From NCBI RefSeq assembly GCF_030272615.1, contig NC_081414.1, positions 525,138,137 to 525,202,136 on the forward strand: DNA of 64,000 nucleotides, in the 5' to 3' direction. Under the pieces are notes generated by a model. The model saw only the letters and a list, made by a program, of their open reading frames with translations, was not told where the DNA came from and ran no database searches. The stretch comes from Cryptomeria japonica. Taxonomy: Eukaryota > Streptophyta > Pinopsida > Cupressales > Cupressaceae. This document shows, piece after piece, positions 35,111-47,163 of this stretch (position 1 is its first letter; each line of letters opens with the position of its first letter). Both the position numbers and the translations under genes were made by a program.

Positions 35111-37409
35111 TACTCCCCGGGAGAAGAGATCTCAAGCCCACCTGAGATCAGAGTTTGGAGGTCTGCACCGTGGTTGGAAATTTATTTATCTATCATCCAA
35201 ACTACCGTAGAGTCTGGTTTTCCCTGCCAAGTAGCTAAATACTCAATGCAATCCTTGTTCCTTTTCCTCTTTGTGATTCAAGTGTCTATAATCTTGCTCA
35301 ACTTTAGTGATTCATGCTTTGGAATATCATCATCTGCTGCAACCTGCATTGGTTCCTCCACTTCATTGCTATCACCTTTGAAAAGTGTAAGATCACACAC
35401 GTTGAAAATGGGTGACAATCCAAGATCAGGAAGAAGTTGGATTTCATAGGCATTTTGTCCACATTTCTTCAAATTTGACATGGTCCAATCTTCCTCTGCA
35501 TGATCTTGGTGTGCTTAGCTTTTGGGAATCTCTCCTTCTTTAAATGTACCCATACCAAGTCCCCAACACTAAACTGCGCATCCCTCTTTTTCGTATCAGC
35601 ATATGCCTTGTACTTCACTATAGATTGTTGGAGATGAGACTTCACTTGGTCATGTACCTCCTTGATGGTGATGCAAAAGCTTCACCATCTGCACTAATGG
35701 ACTCTTCCTTGGTCAAATCCCTCAACTCCAATACACCCCTTGGGTGGAAGCCATACACAATTTGGAAAGGAGACTTCACGGTACTTCTATTTATGGTGTC
35801 ATTGTATGAGAACTCTTCCTCTGATAGTATGATGTCCCATTTTTCTCCATTTTGTCTTGTCAAACATCTTAATAGGTTTCCCAATGACCTATTGACAACT
35901 TCAGTTTGTCCATCCGTTTGAGGATGGTAGCCTGATGAGAAAGCTAGGTTAGTTCCCAACTTCTTCCAAAAGGTCCTCCAAAAATGACTTATGAACTTCA
36001 CATCCTTGTCTGAAACTATGTTTAGTGACAACCCATGTATCTAGACTATCTCTTTGAAAAACAAGTCTGGAACATATGAAGCGTCACAAGAGGTTTTACA
36101 TGGCAAGAAATGAGCCATTTTGCTAAATCTGTCCACCATTGCAAAGACATTGTCAAATCCCCTCCTTGTCCTAGGCAGACCCAACACAAAATCCATGCTT
36201 ATGCTCTTCCATGGCCTAGAAGGAATGGGTAAGGGTTGGTAAAAGCCTACATTGGTGGATTTTCCCTTGGCTTTCTGACAGATTACATATGTTTCCACAA
36301 ACTTCCTTACATCTGCCTACAACTTAGGCCAGTACTTGTGTCTTTTCACAAGGTCAAGAGTCTTGTCAAGACAAAAATGACCTACCATTGCTCCATAATG
36401 CTTCTCTTTAATGATATTCAACCTCATAGAACACTTAGGGATACATAACTGTCCACCTTTGAATAACAATCCTTCTTGTATCAAAAATTCAGAAAAATCA
36501 ACATGATAACTCACCAAAATTTTCACATACCTTGTAGATCTCTCCAAAGTTTTCATCAACGTCATACATATTCTTCAAGGAGTCAATGCCAACACTTTCC
36601 ATCTTGATTTGATTGACAGTTAAGACCCTCCTGCTCAAGGCATTTGCAACTTTTTTCTTGACCCCCTTTTTGTGCTTGAGGTTGAAGGTGAAAGCTTGTA
36701 GGGTTTCTACCCACTTCATGTGCTGATGGTTTAACTTCTCTTGACTGTTTATGAAGCTTAGATTCTGATTATCAGTAAAAACTATGAACTCTTTAGGCAA
36801 TAAATAGTGCCTCCATTTCTTCAATGACTGAACCAAAGCATACATCTCCAAGTAATAGGATGAGTATCTCCTCTTGGCATTATTTATCTTTTCACTAAAA
36901 AAGGCAATTGGCCTTCCTTCCTAACTAAGTAATACCCCAATAGCCATGTGGCTTGCATCACATTCTACCTGAAATGTCTTGTTGAAGTCTAGTAGGGCAA
37001 GGACTAGTTGTTCTGCAACTTTCTTCTTCAAAGTTTCAAATGAGTCATCTTCCTCCTTGGTCCAACTAAACCTACACTTTTGTCCTCCCTTTATGGTGTC
37101 AAGTATAGGTGCACAAACATGACTAAATCCCCTTATAAACTTCCTATAAAATTTTTCTAAGCCATGGAAACTCTGGACATCATTCATGGTTTTAGGTGTT
37201 GGCCAAGATAGTATAGCATTTACCTTCTCCTGGTCCATTTTCAACTCACCTTGTGAGATTAAAAAGCCCAAGTAAATGATATCCTCCTCCATGAACAAAC
37301 ACTTATCCAAATTTATCATTAGGTGCTCTTCATGTAACCTTTTTAGGACCATATCTATATGTTTGAGGTGCTCTTCCCTTGAGTGGCTAAAGATCAAGAT
37401 ATCATCAAG
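35056..37409 (-). pseudogene. pol: G1 RNase H, integrase and chromodomain part of pol
   Basis: From 37397: RT end LDDILIFSHSREEHLKHIDM and LGFLISQGELKMD; RNase H with FQVECDASHMAIGVLLS and FIVFTDNQNLSFI; integrase zinc-binding region GHFCLDKTLDLVKRHKYW; core with Asp in MDFVLGLP (about 36210), Asp in SDKDVKFI (about 36010) and Glu in TDGQTEVVN (about 35900), so the triad is kept. Next is a basic region with VGDLVWVHLKKERFP. Last is a chromodomain-like IEYLATWQGKPDSTVVWM (about 35265-35210) and a tail ENHGSKEED ending at TAG 35056-35058. Chromodomains of this class are thought to steer integration to heterochromatin. Stops and shifts split the frame. Confidence 0.9.
35111..35126 (-). promoter_or_regulatory. 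G1 polypurine tract region
   Basis: The minus strand reads TCTCCCGGGGAGTA directly before the LTR start TGGTGTAGG. It is less pure than the copia tracts and lies inside the pol coding tail. Confidence 0.45.
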
Positions 37410-39793
37410 TTATACTATCACAAACTTGCCTATGAACTCTACCAAGACCTCATTCATGAACCTCATAAATGTACTAGGGGCGTTGGGAAACCCAAATGGC
37501 ATGACCTTCCATTCATACAACCCCTCATTGGTTTTAAAAGTTGTTTTCCATTCATCCCCTGACCTTATTCTAATATGATGGTATCCACTTTTTAGATTCA
37601 TTTTGGTGAAATATTTAGCACTCCCCAAGCAATCAAGTAAATCCTCTATCCGAGGGATTGGGAACCTATACCTTATAGTTATCTTGTTGATGGCCCTTGA
37701 GTCTGTGCATAGCCTCCAAGTGCCTTCTTTCTTGGGTGCAAGGACTAACGGTACTACACATGGACTTAGACTTTTGCCAATTAGTCCTAATTCTAGCAAC
37801 TCCTCAATCTGTCTTGCCATCTCTGCATTCTGATCTGGAGTAAGCTTGTATGCTACTTTATTTGGTAAGGTAGATCCAAGGATCAGAACTATGTAATGGC
37901 TTATGTCCCTTATCGATGGTAGGGATCTTGGCATTCCATCTAAGATGATGCCTTTGTACTCGTCAAGTAACTATCTGACTGCAGGGTCTATGTGCCTTTG
38001 TCCTTCTTCTTTCCTCTCTGCAAACTGCTCCTTCTTTTTCACCTTGGACTTGGGAATGAGGGCATAGCAAACTACATCCTTCCCTTCCATCTCCTTCATG
38101 AATTGCTTCCCTTCTATCAAAAACACTTTGGCATCCTTTCCCTTCTGTTCTATCTCACTCTCCATCAGGGGTAAAAGTTCTATCACCTTACCATCTTTGG
38201 TGATTGAATAGGTGTTTCTAACCCCATCATGACAAGCTTTCAAATAAAATTACCATGGTATCCCAAATAAGAGATGACATGCATCCATCTTGGCTATATC
38301 AAATAGCAATTTGTCTTTGTATGATCCAATCTAAAACTCCACCCATGCCTGCTCTTCTACCACTGCTTGCTGACCTTGGGTGAGCCATGAGACCTTGTAG
38401 GGGTAAGGATGTGGTAACCTTCTCAACTTAAGCTTCTCTACCATTTCAAGTGACAAAATTTTCAGTAGACCCAAAGTCTATCAAGACCTTACATACCTTC
38501 CCTCCTGCGTTGTAGGTAGTTTTGAAAAGAGACTTCCTTTGTGGGAGCTCCTTGCCAGGTACCTTCATGGTGGTTACTACTCTCCTCATCATCAGAGCCT
38601 CTCCTCTTTCAAGGTAGCCATTTCTATCAAGAGGATTAACACTTTGATAGGTGTTTGCACTTGCCACACTTTGGCAATCAGATTCCTGCACCAAATTGCT
38701 CCTCCTTTCTCCATGGAGCTTGTAGCCTTCTCCGGACACCTGTTGGCCATGTGCCCCTCTTGGTTGTAGTTGTAGAATCTAGGAGGTCCTCTGCCTTGGT
38801 ATCTTACTCTAGAGGATGGTCTTCTACCCCTAAAGTTCCCTCTTTGATTATAGCCTCCTCCTTCGTTGCAATTTCTCTCTCCTCTGGTGCCTTCTTGGCT
38901 AGACTCACCTTGGCATCCAAAACCAATTCCTCTACCTCTGAAAGGGCCTCTTCCCCCTCTTTTTTGTCTTCCTTTTCCTTTGCTATTTTGTTCCCACCTT
39001 CTCTTTAGCTTCTCCTCCACCTTGAGTGCCAATTGAAAACATTTTTGGACTATCTCCGGGGTGTGGAGGTTCAAATCTTCTTGGATGGAAAATATCAGTC
39101 CATTAAGATATCTAGGCACCTTCTCATATTCACTCTCCTTTACCTTGGTATTCATACACAACTTCATGAACTCTTCTGTATAGGAACTCATGTCCATCTC
39201 CTTCTGCTTCAAATTTTGTCTTCTCTTATGCAATTGGACATTATAGTCCATTGGAACATAGGCTTCCTTCACCAAAACCATCATCTTCTTCCAAGTAGTG
39301 ACTTTTATCTTTCCCTCTTTCACCCTCTCATCTTGGATGAAAGTCCACCAAGTTAGTGCAGCCCCTTTCATTTTTGATTGGGCCATCTTCACTCTTTGGT
39401 GCTCTGGTATGTCTTCACTCTCAAAGAAATTGTCCAATGAGTCTATCCACTCCATCACTGTATTCGGTTCCATCTTGCCGACAAACATTGGCAGATCCAA
39501 TTTCACATCCATTGTTCTTATTTCAATGAACTTGAGGACACTCATTAGGGGTCTCTAGTCTACAGGAACCTCTAGCTCTTCCTGCCTAGGGATCGCCTCT
39601 TCATCCTCTTCTTCAACACATCCAGAGTCTCTTTATTCTCCACTCTGTCCTTCAACCGGTCCATCTCATTTCTCAAGGCCTGATTCTCAGCCTTGACTTC
39701 TCTGCTCTCTGCCATCTACTTCTTTACCAGGACATTCAACTCAACATTGGTCATCCTTGATGGGACATCTTGGGATCCCTCTTCTTCTGACAT
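37410..39793 (-). pseudogene. gag-pol: G1 gag, protease and reverse transcriptase N-terminal part
   Basis: The start is taken at ATG 39793 (MSEEEGSQDVPSR), 36 bases past the primer site. A coiled-coil-like region follows (a TAG and a frameshift near 39720-39620). The open block 39545-38592 is gag with KMKGAALTWWTFIQDERV and a Gly/Arg-rich basic tail. Its zinc knuckle reads FYNYNQEGHMANRC, with the first two Cys positions replaced (about 38763-38776). Protease has LIDFGSTENFV with Phe in place of the Ser or Thr of D-S/T-G (about 38471-38482). RT 37934-37410 has LGLIGKSLSPCVVPLVLAPK, WRLCTDSRAINKIT and MPFGFPNAPSTFMRFMNEVL. It stops at 37410-37412 exactly at the catalytic loop, which then reads LDD. 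Confidence 0.92.
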
Positions 39794-39828
39794 CTTGTCT
39801 TATTATCCAGTCCAAAGTATACTCCTAT

Positions 39829-39840
39829 GCTTTGATACCA
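39829..39840 (-). promoter_or_regulatory. G1 primer binding site
   Basis: The minus strand reads TGGTATCAAAGC, a one-base variant of the initiator-Met site, two bases from the 5' LTR. Confidence 0.85.
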
Positions 39841-39842
39841 CT

Positions 39843-41352
39843 TGATGCAGAGGCCTCCTTACACCTAAGGACAAGTCCAAAAGGTTAGGGTCTGACCCTT
39901 CAAATGACAAAAATGACCCTACAAGGAAGGACTCCACATCTTAAGGTTTTGAACTACTCTCCACTACTCAAGCCTAACACCTACTCAAGATGAGTAAATG
40001 GCTTCAACTTCTCTAACATGCCTCACCGGTGACTCCTATTCTTAGGGGTTTTGGAATTGGTCCATTCATGAATACTAAGGACTTTTACAAGCATTATTTT
40101 AGGGTTTTGTCTTCAAATCCTTATACCTCCTTTGGAAACCTACCGCCTAGGCTAGTAGCCCTACTTAGCGAGAGAATTGACCTTAAATCCAAAATTTTCC
40201 ACACACTCTGAAAAACTACTCACTATTCCAGATACCCTTTTGGGAGCTAAACTCATCCCCAAAATGGATTGGCAAGATCTACAACCTAAGGGTCTGAACC
40301 CCTTAGAAGCCTAGAGACCTAATTAGGGCGATTAGGCCTAATTTACAAAGAAACCCCCATTACCATTATCACAAATGAAAAGAAAATTTATGAGCATGTG
40401 GGTAATGGTGAATAACTTCTAATTCCATGGTTGCATGCCTGGAATCCATGACTATCATATTTTATGATGACTGTCCTAATTTTGTCTAAGGTAGTCACAT
40501 GGAGATGCCTACCTAGTTTTGCTTCTTTCTACTCACAACCAAATATCCCTTGCAAAAACCCAGGAAATTACTAAAATACATAGGCCAATTATTCACTCCA
40601 CCAAAGGAAGAAACTTATAGTTGAATAGAATGCAAGATATGGCCATTTTTGGCTTAAACTCTAGCCAAACCCTTACTTTTCGAGTTACAGTCAGAAAAAT
40701 GGATGGTTATTACTACAAATAAACAATCAAAGCCTCAGAACACCACCAGATAAACACTATTTCATTTATCCATCTACTCCATGAATGGTGTGACTCAATT
40801 CATTCCATACAAGATCGTACAACTTTTGCAAACTCATAATTTCTGGGAAAACTCAATCTTGTTTGTGTTTTATTGCTTCCAACTTCAAATCACAACATCA
40901 CCCACCTTGGGAATCATGTCCAAAAGGCTTATAGACCTCTCCAATGGTTTCCAACCAAATTTGGAAGAGTTTGGAGCCATTGAGAGGCTTGTATCAACCA
41001 AACTTTGAAAAGCTGCACTTTTACTCTCAAAAGTTGCACTTTCAAAAGCATTTTTTGCATAAAAAGTTGTCAAACTTTCTAAGGGTGGGATCAACACACT
41101 TGGATCAACCAAACACCCCTAAAACATCCTAAAAACCTATCAAACACAAAACCAAACATTCTACTACCCCTATTGACCATATTGTCCCAAATGGCTTATC
41201 AAATTGCCTAATTAGTGACATGGGTTTACATGGTGGGGTCTTTATTGAATACATGAAACTTGTATAAACACAATACAATAAGACAAACACTATGATCCTA
41301 GTCTTATTGCTCAGATCCATGATTTTCTTGTTGAAGATGTGCTCTTGCACCA
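39843..41352 (-). repeat. G1 right LTR (5' LTR)
   Basis: It starts TGATGCAGAGG and ends TTGCACCA on the plus strand and adjoins the primer site. It is the closely similar partner of 33599-35110. Confidence 0.92.
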
Positions 41353-42970
41353 TGTCTTGTAGGTGTTCTACATGCCTTATGTTATTTCTATGATGTATGG
41401 TTCTATATGATGTGTATATTGATGTGTTATGTGTGTGATGCATTTTATGATTCTAGTGTATTCTATTTTATGAAATGTGATGATATGATGGTGCAACTAA
41501 TGCTTCTATATGATAATGAATCTAAAATGATCTGATATTTATCTAAAATGAATCTAATGTAATGAAATCTAGATGCATTTAAGCTTGAGTAATAATGCAA
41601 GTGGATCTAAGTAACATGTATTTAAGTGATAATATAATCTAACTAATGTCAAATGAAATTAAAATGATATGAAACCTATATTAATGTTTTTTTTCTAACA
41701 TAATACATTTTTGATTGTGCCTCTTGATTTAGAAGAAGTTTTAGTAAGTGTAATGGTGGAAAAATGATAGAGTGATGGAAAAAGAGGAAAAGTACTCTTT
41801 CCCTCAAAGAGAGATGAGAGTTTCACTATTGATTATCCTTCAAACACTTTCCACCATTACATTAAGAAGATAAGGGATGAGATAATTCACTAGATTTAAT
41901 CTCCACACAAAGATGATAGATTAAATTCTAAATGAATTGAGAATGTTAGGATGATCCCTTCTTCCTTGTTTGATTTGGAAAGGAAATTGAATAAATTATG
42001 TAGTGAAAAAGTGACAAAGAATCTATTATAACTTGAGATCAGAATATGGGATGAAGTTGTGCACCTAGATCTAGCAGTAAAATGTCGAGATGAAGTAGCC
42101 TTGCAAATTTGATGAAAAGTTGTCTAGACCATGGTGGGAATGTACATGGTCCTTCAAAAAATTTGTGAAACGAAAAGGGTTTTTCCACCTTTGCAAATGA
42201 AGCTCGAATCCAAAAGTACAATTACACACCTGCAACCTACAGATAGAAAAGAGAGGAAAAGGGGTTGGGATTGGGGGTTTGCCTTTAGGTCAAACCCCTA
42301 TTTTGGAATTAACCAAGTAATGAAAGAAAGTACTTGCAAGTAGATGTAAATGAAAGACTAAATTGTAAATCACCTCAAGGGAGGTTGTAGTAGTAATTTT
42401 GATAGAAATGCTTGTGTGGAATTGTGTGTTGAAATCAATCTTCTCTTCAATGGTTGAATCCTTGACTTGAATGCAACACCTAGCCTTCAAGGGAGACTTG
42501 AGAATGCTCAATGCTAGAAAAGAATGCTTGAATTCTCTTGAATTCTCTTGAATGCTTGATCACTTGTGCATACTCCAATATTATCCAGCGTCAACTTATT
42601 TAAATGAGAGGATGAATGACCCCTTAAATATATGTTTGGTGGATTTGAATTTCATCATGGGCCGACATCTGGGAGGTTTCCCACCGGAAGCAAACCCACA
42701 AGGCATTCTCTAGGAAGTGTCTTTACCTAAAATAGGGCACGGACAGGGGTGTCACACCCCTATCCAAGGGGGGATAGTGGCGCCACACCCCTATCCTACC
42801 CATTTCTCCAGGGAACAATGTGGATGGGGTGATGTAGAGGCCAAGGAAGAAGTTGTTTTTGCAAGTCAAGCACTCTCTGATCTCCGATCAGGCTAGAGGA
42901 TTTGAGTTCACATGTGTGAGGACCCTAACACAGTCATAAATTGCTAGGGTCACAATTTTATGACACTACA
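41353..42970 (-). repeat. Flank of G1 passing into the putative 3' LTR of gypsy element G2
   Basis: The right edge is clear: on the minus strand the LTR begins TGTAGTGTCATAAAATTG at 42970, right after a purine tract. A TATTTAAAT near 42597-42605 may be its promoter element. The left edge was not found. The first hundred or so bases after 41353 are T/G-rich, like the sequence left of G1 at 33540-33598, and should be the continuation of the PMD downstream region. A 14-bp inverted repeat (41749-41762 with 41848-41861) and a dyad motif at 42128-42150 lie here. Confidence 0.55.
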
Positions 42971-42990
42971 TTTATCCCCCACTTTAGTGG
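42971..42990 (-). promoter_or_regulatory. G2 polypurine tract
   Basis: The minus strand reads CTAAAGTGGGGGATAAA just before TGTAGTGTC, the standard position for the plus-strand primer of an LTR element. Confidence 0.75.
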
Positions 42991-43674
42991 GAGTATAAGC
43001 ATACACCAATACTGTTGGTAAAGTACAAGGAGACAAGATTGAAAGAGTTTTACTACATCAAAGAGGCAAGATGCGACAATTCTCCAATGGACTTAGGAAC
43101 TTACAACTTCGATTGATAAAGTAAAAGGTAAGATCGAGAAGGGGAGAACAATAACTGCAAGTAGCAAAGTTCCCTTTACTATGAGTCATGAAAGCAAGGA
43201 TAAAAAGATTACAAAGCAAAACAAAGTTCGCCCCCAAGTTAAAGCGATCACACACGCCTTATTGGGAATGATTTATTTAAGGTACGATAAAACCAAGAGA
43301 GAGAGAGAGGAGAGGGAACACGATATCACAAGGATTTATCCCCCAATTGAGGTATAAACCCAAGGATAATGAACACACAAAAAAAGGTAGTGTTGCTTTC
43401 CTCAGGGTCAGTATGTTGTATGATAACTCATGTATATCATTTATGTATATGTATATAATAATATTCATTCCCCAAAGAAGGATACTACCTTAGAAGAAAG
43501 GGAAGAGAGGATAGCTTTTGATTAAACATGAAAGAGACCAAGAAAAGATCTCAATGTTGTGCATCATCCCCAAGTAGACATTAAGGGAACAATAGAAGAA
43601 CAGGGATACACATAGAAGAATGGTCACAAAAGAGAAAGAAAGGAGATGGAGAAAGCACTACAATGCTAATATTT
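42991..43674 (-). other. G2 3' untranslated region
   Basis: No coding sequence is recognised between the last G2 stop and the purine tract. A GAGA microsatellite lies at about 43298-43318. No RT, RNase H or integrase motif occurs here, where pol would be expected. Confidence 0.6.
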
Positions 43675-44640
43675 CTAATCTAGCACGACATCCGCCTCCT
43701 GATCTTGTTGATCACTATTTTGGGAAGGCGACCAACATGCTAGAGGAGAGATATCGAGCATAACAGATGGAGCTATAACAAGATCCAAACAAGGAGTATG
43801 CTCATGTTGTAAGTTACTTTGTTCGATTTGAGGAGCTAGGATTAGGGTTTGTGAAAACTCATCCGATAAATGCTTGTCCACATCAACATACTCATACTCA
43901 CTATCAAAAGCATTAGGAGTTGTATTGCCATTATGAATAACATTTTCACCCATTTCTTCATCAAATTTTAAAGCAAGAGGAGTAAGAACATGAATAGGAG
44001 TAAAATCATCACATGTTTTATGCAACTTATGATTTGGAGATGTTGGTTGAACATCTTTCTTAAGAGAAAAGGGAATCATGTCAACTATTGGAGTCTGAGG
44101 AGACTGAGTATTTTGAGGGATAACTTCACGAGCTCGAACACAACGTCTTCATCAGCGTTCTCTCACACAATGATTTCATCGAGTCTTATTGGAAGGTTGA
44201 GAATAAAGAGGAACACTTGAACAAGTAGGAACGTTTCTTTCCTTGATAGTTGAAGGTTTAGGTTGAGGTCTTTTTGGTTGAACAATAGGAGAAGCATACC
44301 TCTTCTCTTGATAAGAGGAAGGAGGTGGAACTACGCTATAAAAAGGAGGAATATTAGGTGTAGGGAGAAGACCAAGTCCATTATGAGGAGGAGGTATAGG
44401 TCTAACCTTAGGAGGAATATTGTGGTTCTCCTTAAGAGAAGGTAAAGTCACATCCATAGGAGTAGGTGGACAATTTTCCTTAGGAGGGAGATTAGTTCTA
44501 TCTGAGAGAGGAAGAAGCTCATCTTGAAGAATAATAAGAATATCAAGTGTTGGAGATCTAGGTTGACTTAAGGATAAGATTATATTGTTCTTTCATTTTT
44601 GATAAGATTGAAAAAGAGCATCTCTCCTTCATGGAAGAGA
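43675..44640 (-). pseudogene. G2 proline-rich and acidic C-terminal extension
   Basis: Two open pieces follow the protease on the minus strand. 44457-44176 is proline-rich (KVRPIPPPHNGLGLLPTP and VPPPSSYQEKRYASPIVQPK). 44079-43675 is acidic and ends EADVVLD. They are separated by stops near 44170-44100. I recognise no domain, and there is no polymerase or integrase motif. Position suggests a continuation of the gag-protease polyprotein. It may be specific to this non-autonomous element or a decayed pol remnant. Confidence 0.5.
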
Positions 44641-45165
44641 TTAAAATTGTTTAGGCCAAAAGAGATCGGTAGGAACACCAGGGCTTCTTTCGGATGGATG
44701 AAATAAGGTATGGTTCATGGTTATGATTTCTCCATTGTGAGGAAATTTAAGACACTTTTGGATTGGAGAAGCAATAGCCTTCATGGAAGATATCCAAGTA
44801 TAGCCCAACTTCACATGGAATTGCTCAAAAGAATGTATGATAACAAAGTCAACATCCATGGATGTAGCATGAACCTCAATAGGAAGAGTGATAGAACTAA
44901 TGGTAGGACAAGAGAAGCCATCAAATAACTTCACAACTACATTAGAAGCATCATATAGTGGTTTATGCAATCGTAAAGTGAAAAGATACTCTTTAGTTAT
45001 GATATTAACCATGTAAGAGGGATCAATCAGGGCACCATGGAAAGGGATATCCTTAACCTTTGCAACTATGTATAAAAGGCCATCAGGTGCTATAATGGTC
45101 TCTCTAGGGTCAAATGTAATACAAGGATCCTTAAGCGTATCTTGTGTTTCTACCATATTAACCAA
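44641..45165 (-). pseudogene. G2 aspartic protease (retropepsin-like) domain
   Basis: The 174-codon open stretch contains LIDPSYMVNIITKEYL at the retropepsin active-site position, VHATSMDVDFVIIHSFEQF, and LGYTWISSMKAIASPIQKCL followed by KFPHNGE. This layout (LID, second strand, LG-TW, K-PH-G) is that of the protease in plant Ty3/gypsy elements. It would cut the gag polyprotein. The D-S/T-G triplet reads D-P-S, which would impair catalysis. It lies directly downstream of gag in the same direction. Confidence 0.75.
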
Positions 45166-47163
45166 GTTTAGAACCGTAGAGATGAATTCTTAAGAAGTGA
45201 GAGAATTAGGCATAATCTCAATAACGTTAGAGGTATGAGATGGCAAGGGATCAGTGAAAATATTAAGACTTTGATTAGGAGGAGCTACCGATTTATTCCC
45301 TTTATCATTCACACCTGCCATAAATATAGTATTATTATCAATCAAGTCTTGAACCTTCTTTTTCATTGCAAAACATGTCTCAGTATCATGACCAGGTTGA
45401 CGATGAAATTGGCAAAAGGAATTAGTATCAAAATAAACAGATGCAAGTTTGGAAGGATCAATTTATTTTATAGGAGGAAGTTTGATAACATTTCTGTGCA
45501 ACAACTGGGACATAATAATATGCAAAGATTCATTCAAAGGAGTAAACTATCTTTCTCTTTGGAAAAATTTAGAAATAGAAAGTACACCTATCGTAGCATT
45601 CACATTGTTGTTGTTGATTGGATCATTGAACTTGATGAAGCTTTTTGTTGGTTTGAACTTCACAAACGGTTGTTGAACACTCTCCCCCTTATCACTTGGA
45701 GCCATAGGAGTGGATTACTCCATTTAACTCACATCCAGTTGATAATTGTGGAGTGTTGTGCACAACTGTGGAAAGGAAGTAAACTCAGACAAAAGAAGCT
45801 TTTCCCTGATATCTTTTTGTAAATTAGAAATGAAAATTCTTTGAATATCATTATCAGGTAAATGAAAAGAAAATTGAGCACACAAATGCTTATATCTACA
45901 AATGAAATCCGTCACTTTTTCTTTAACACCTTGTTTAAAATGCATTAAATCAGTCAAAGTGATTTTAGGACCAATATTGTTTTGAAATTGTTGGATGAAA
46001 GCATTTGCCAATTGTTGAAAGTAAGTGATAGAATAAGAAGGAAAAGAACAATACCATTGTAAGGCCTTATCTCTTAATGCTATTGTAAATAATTTTGTAA
46101 GCAATCATTGATCATAAGAAAAATCAATGCACAAGGTTTGAAATGTTTTGACATGCGTAAAAGGATCACCTTTTCCATTATAGAGTTCCAATTGAGGGAT
46201 CTCAACATGTTTAGGTGGCATGGCTTTAACAATATCAAGAGAAAGTGGGCTTGTAACATCAAAGGTGGGCACATTAAACTTGGATTGACTCATGGAAGAA
46301 AATTTTTGTTGTAAGGAAGACACAGTTTGGGCAAGATTGTTGATTGTCATTTCGGTGGAAGAATTGATGTTAGACATAGGTGATTGAGAAGGTGGTGTGA
46401 TGTTGTTGAAAGAAGGCATGGACTGAGAATCGGGTGGTGGGACATTATGATAAGTAGGCATTGGTGATGATTAGGTAGGAAAAGGGACACTTAAAGGAGG
46501 AATAAAGTTGTTAAAGGAATTTCCCCCTTGTGTCACACTGATTGGTTGAGGAATAGTAGGAATACTCATGGAAGGCATGGGTAACGATGGAGGATTAAAT
46601 GAAGAAGAGGGATTGACCCCATGACCCATGGTTGTAGGAATGACATTTTGAGTTGAAGTGGCCATGATGTTAGATGTGAAAGTAGGAATACTAGTCATAG
46701 GATTAGTTAAAGGAATAGAAGAATTAACTTGTGTTGAAAGTTGTGAGTAACCTAAGGTTTCAGAACAAGTCTTGATAGGCATGACATTAGAATCAACAAT
46801 ATGTGCAATGCCATGCAATATATCAATTCCATTCTTATCACTTTGAAGCATGTGTTTAAGACCTTCAATTAATAGAAGAGCTTCACTATTAGGGTATTCT
46901 TGGGACATCCATTGTTGAAAACTGTCAAATTGATTGTCCAATGTGGAAAGTTGATCTAAAGAAACCATAGTTAAAGCTTCTTCTTCATCATGAGATCCAT
47001 CAATAGGCACATGATTAGGATGGGAAGAATTAGCATGATCCTCATTAAAAAAGTCACCCAAATTAGGCTCCATCTCCTCGGTAATCAAACCTTGGGATGC
47101 CTTAATTCTAATGCTTCATCTAACGGGGATAGGATAGGTAGGACTAATAGTGGTAAAACTCAT
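45166..47163 (-). pseudogene. gag: G2 gag
   Basis: The start is taken at ATG 47163 (MSFTTISPTYPIPVR), where a TGA follows after 15 codons. The frame then continues over 47088-46471, 46461-46105 and 46104-45724 with single stops between. The N-terminal half is Ser/Pro/Asn-rich. The gag core has LRDKALQWYCSFPSYSITY, HFKQGVKEKVTDFICRYKHL and NLQKDIREKLL. Downstream, after stops, a CQFHRQPGHDTETC knuckle (about 45415-45370) followed by KKKVQDLID matches the C-X2-H-type motif of plant gypsy gag. Gag forms the particle and binds RNA. A related, more decayed copy is at 1308-2335. Confidence 0.85.

Larger units (their letters stand above)
33599..41352 (-). mobile_element. Complete Ty3/gypsy chromovirus-like retrotransposon G1
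   Basis: This 7.75-kb element has LTRs at 33599-35110 and 39843-41352 (both about 1.51 kb, TGATGCAGAGG... to ...CACCA on the plus strand). Read leftwards: primer site, gag, protease, RT, RNase H, integrase and a chromodomain-like C-terminus, which is Ty3/gypsy order. The flanking five bases are CATCT (33594-33598) and TGTCT (41353-41357). They differ only at the first two positions, as expected if an original CG decayed to CA on one side and TG on the other. Gag-pol is broken at many points. Confidence 0.93.

Noticed and set aside
44263-45822. Plus-strand open frames of up to 195 codons across G2
   Set aside because: They are antisense to the gag and protease frames and have no motif of their own.
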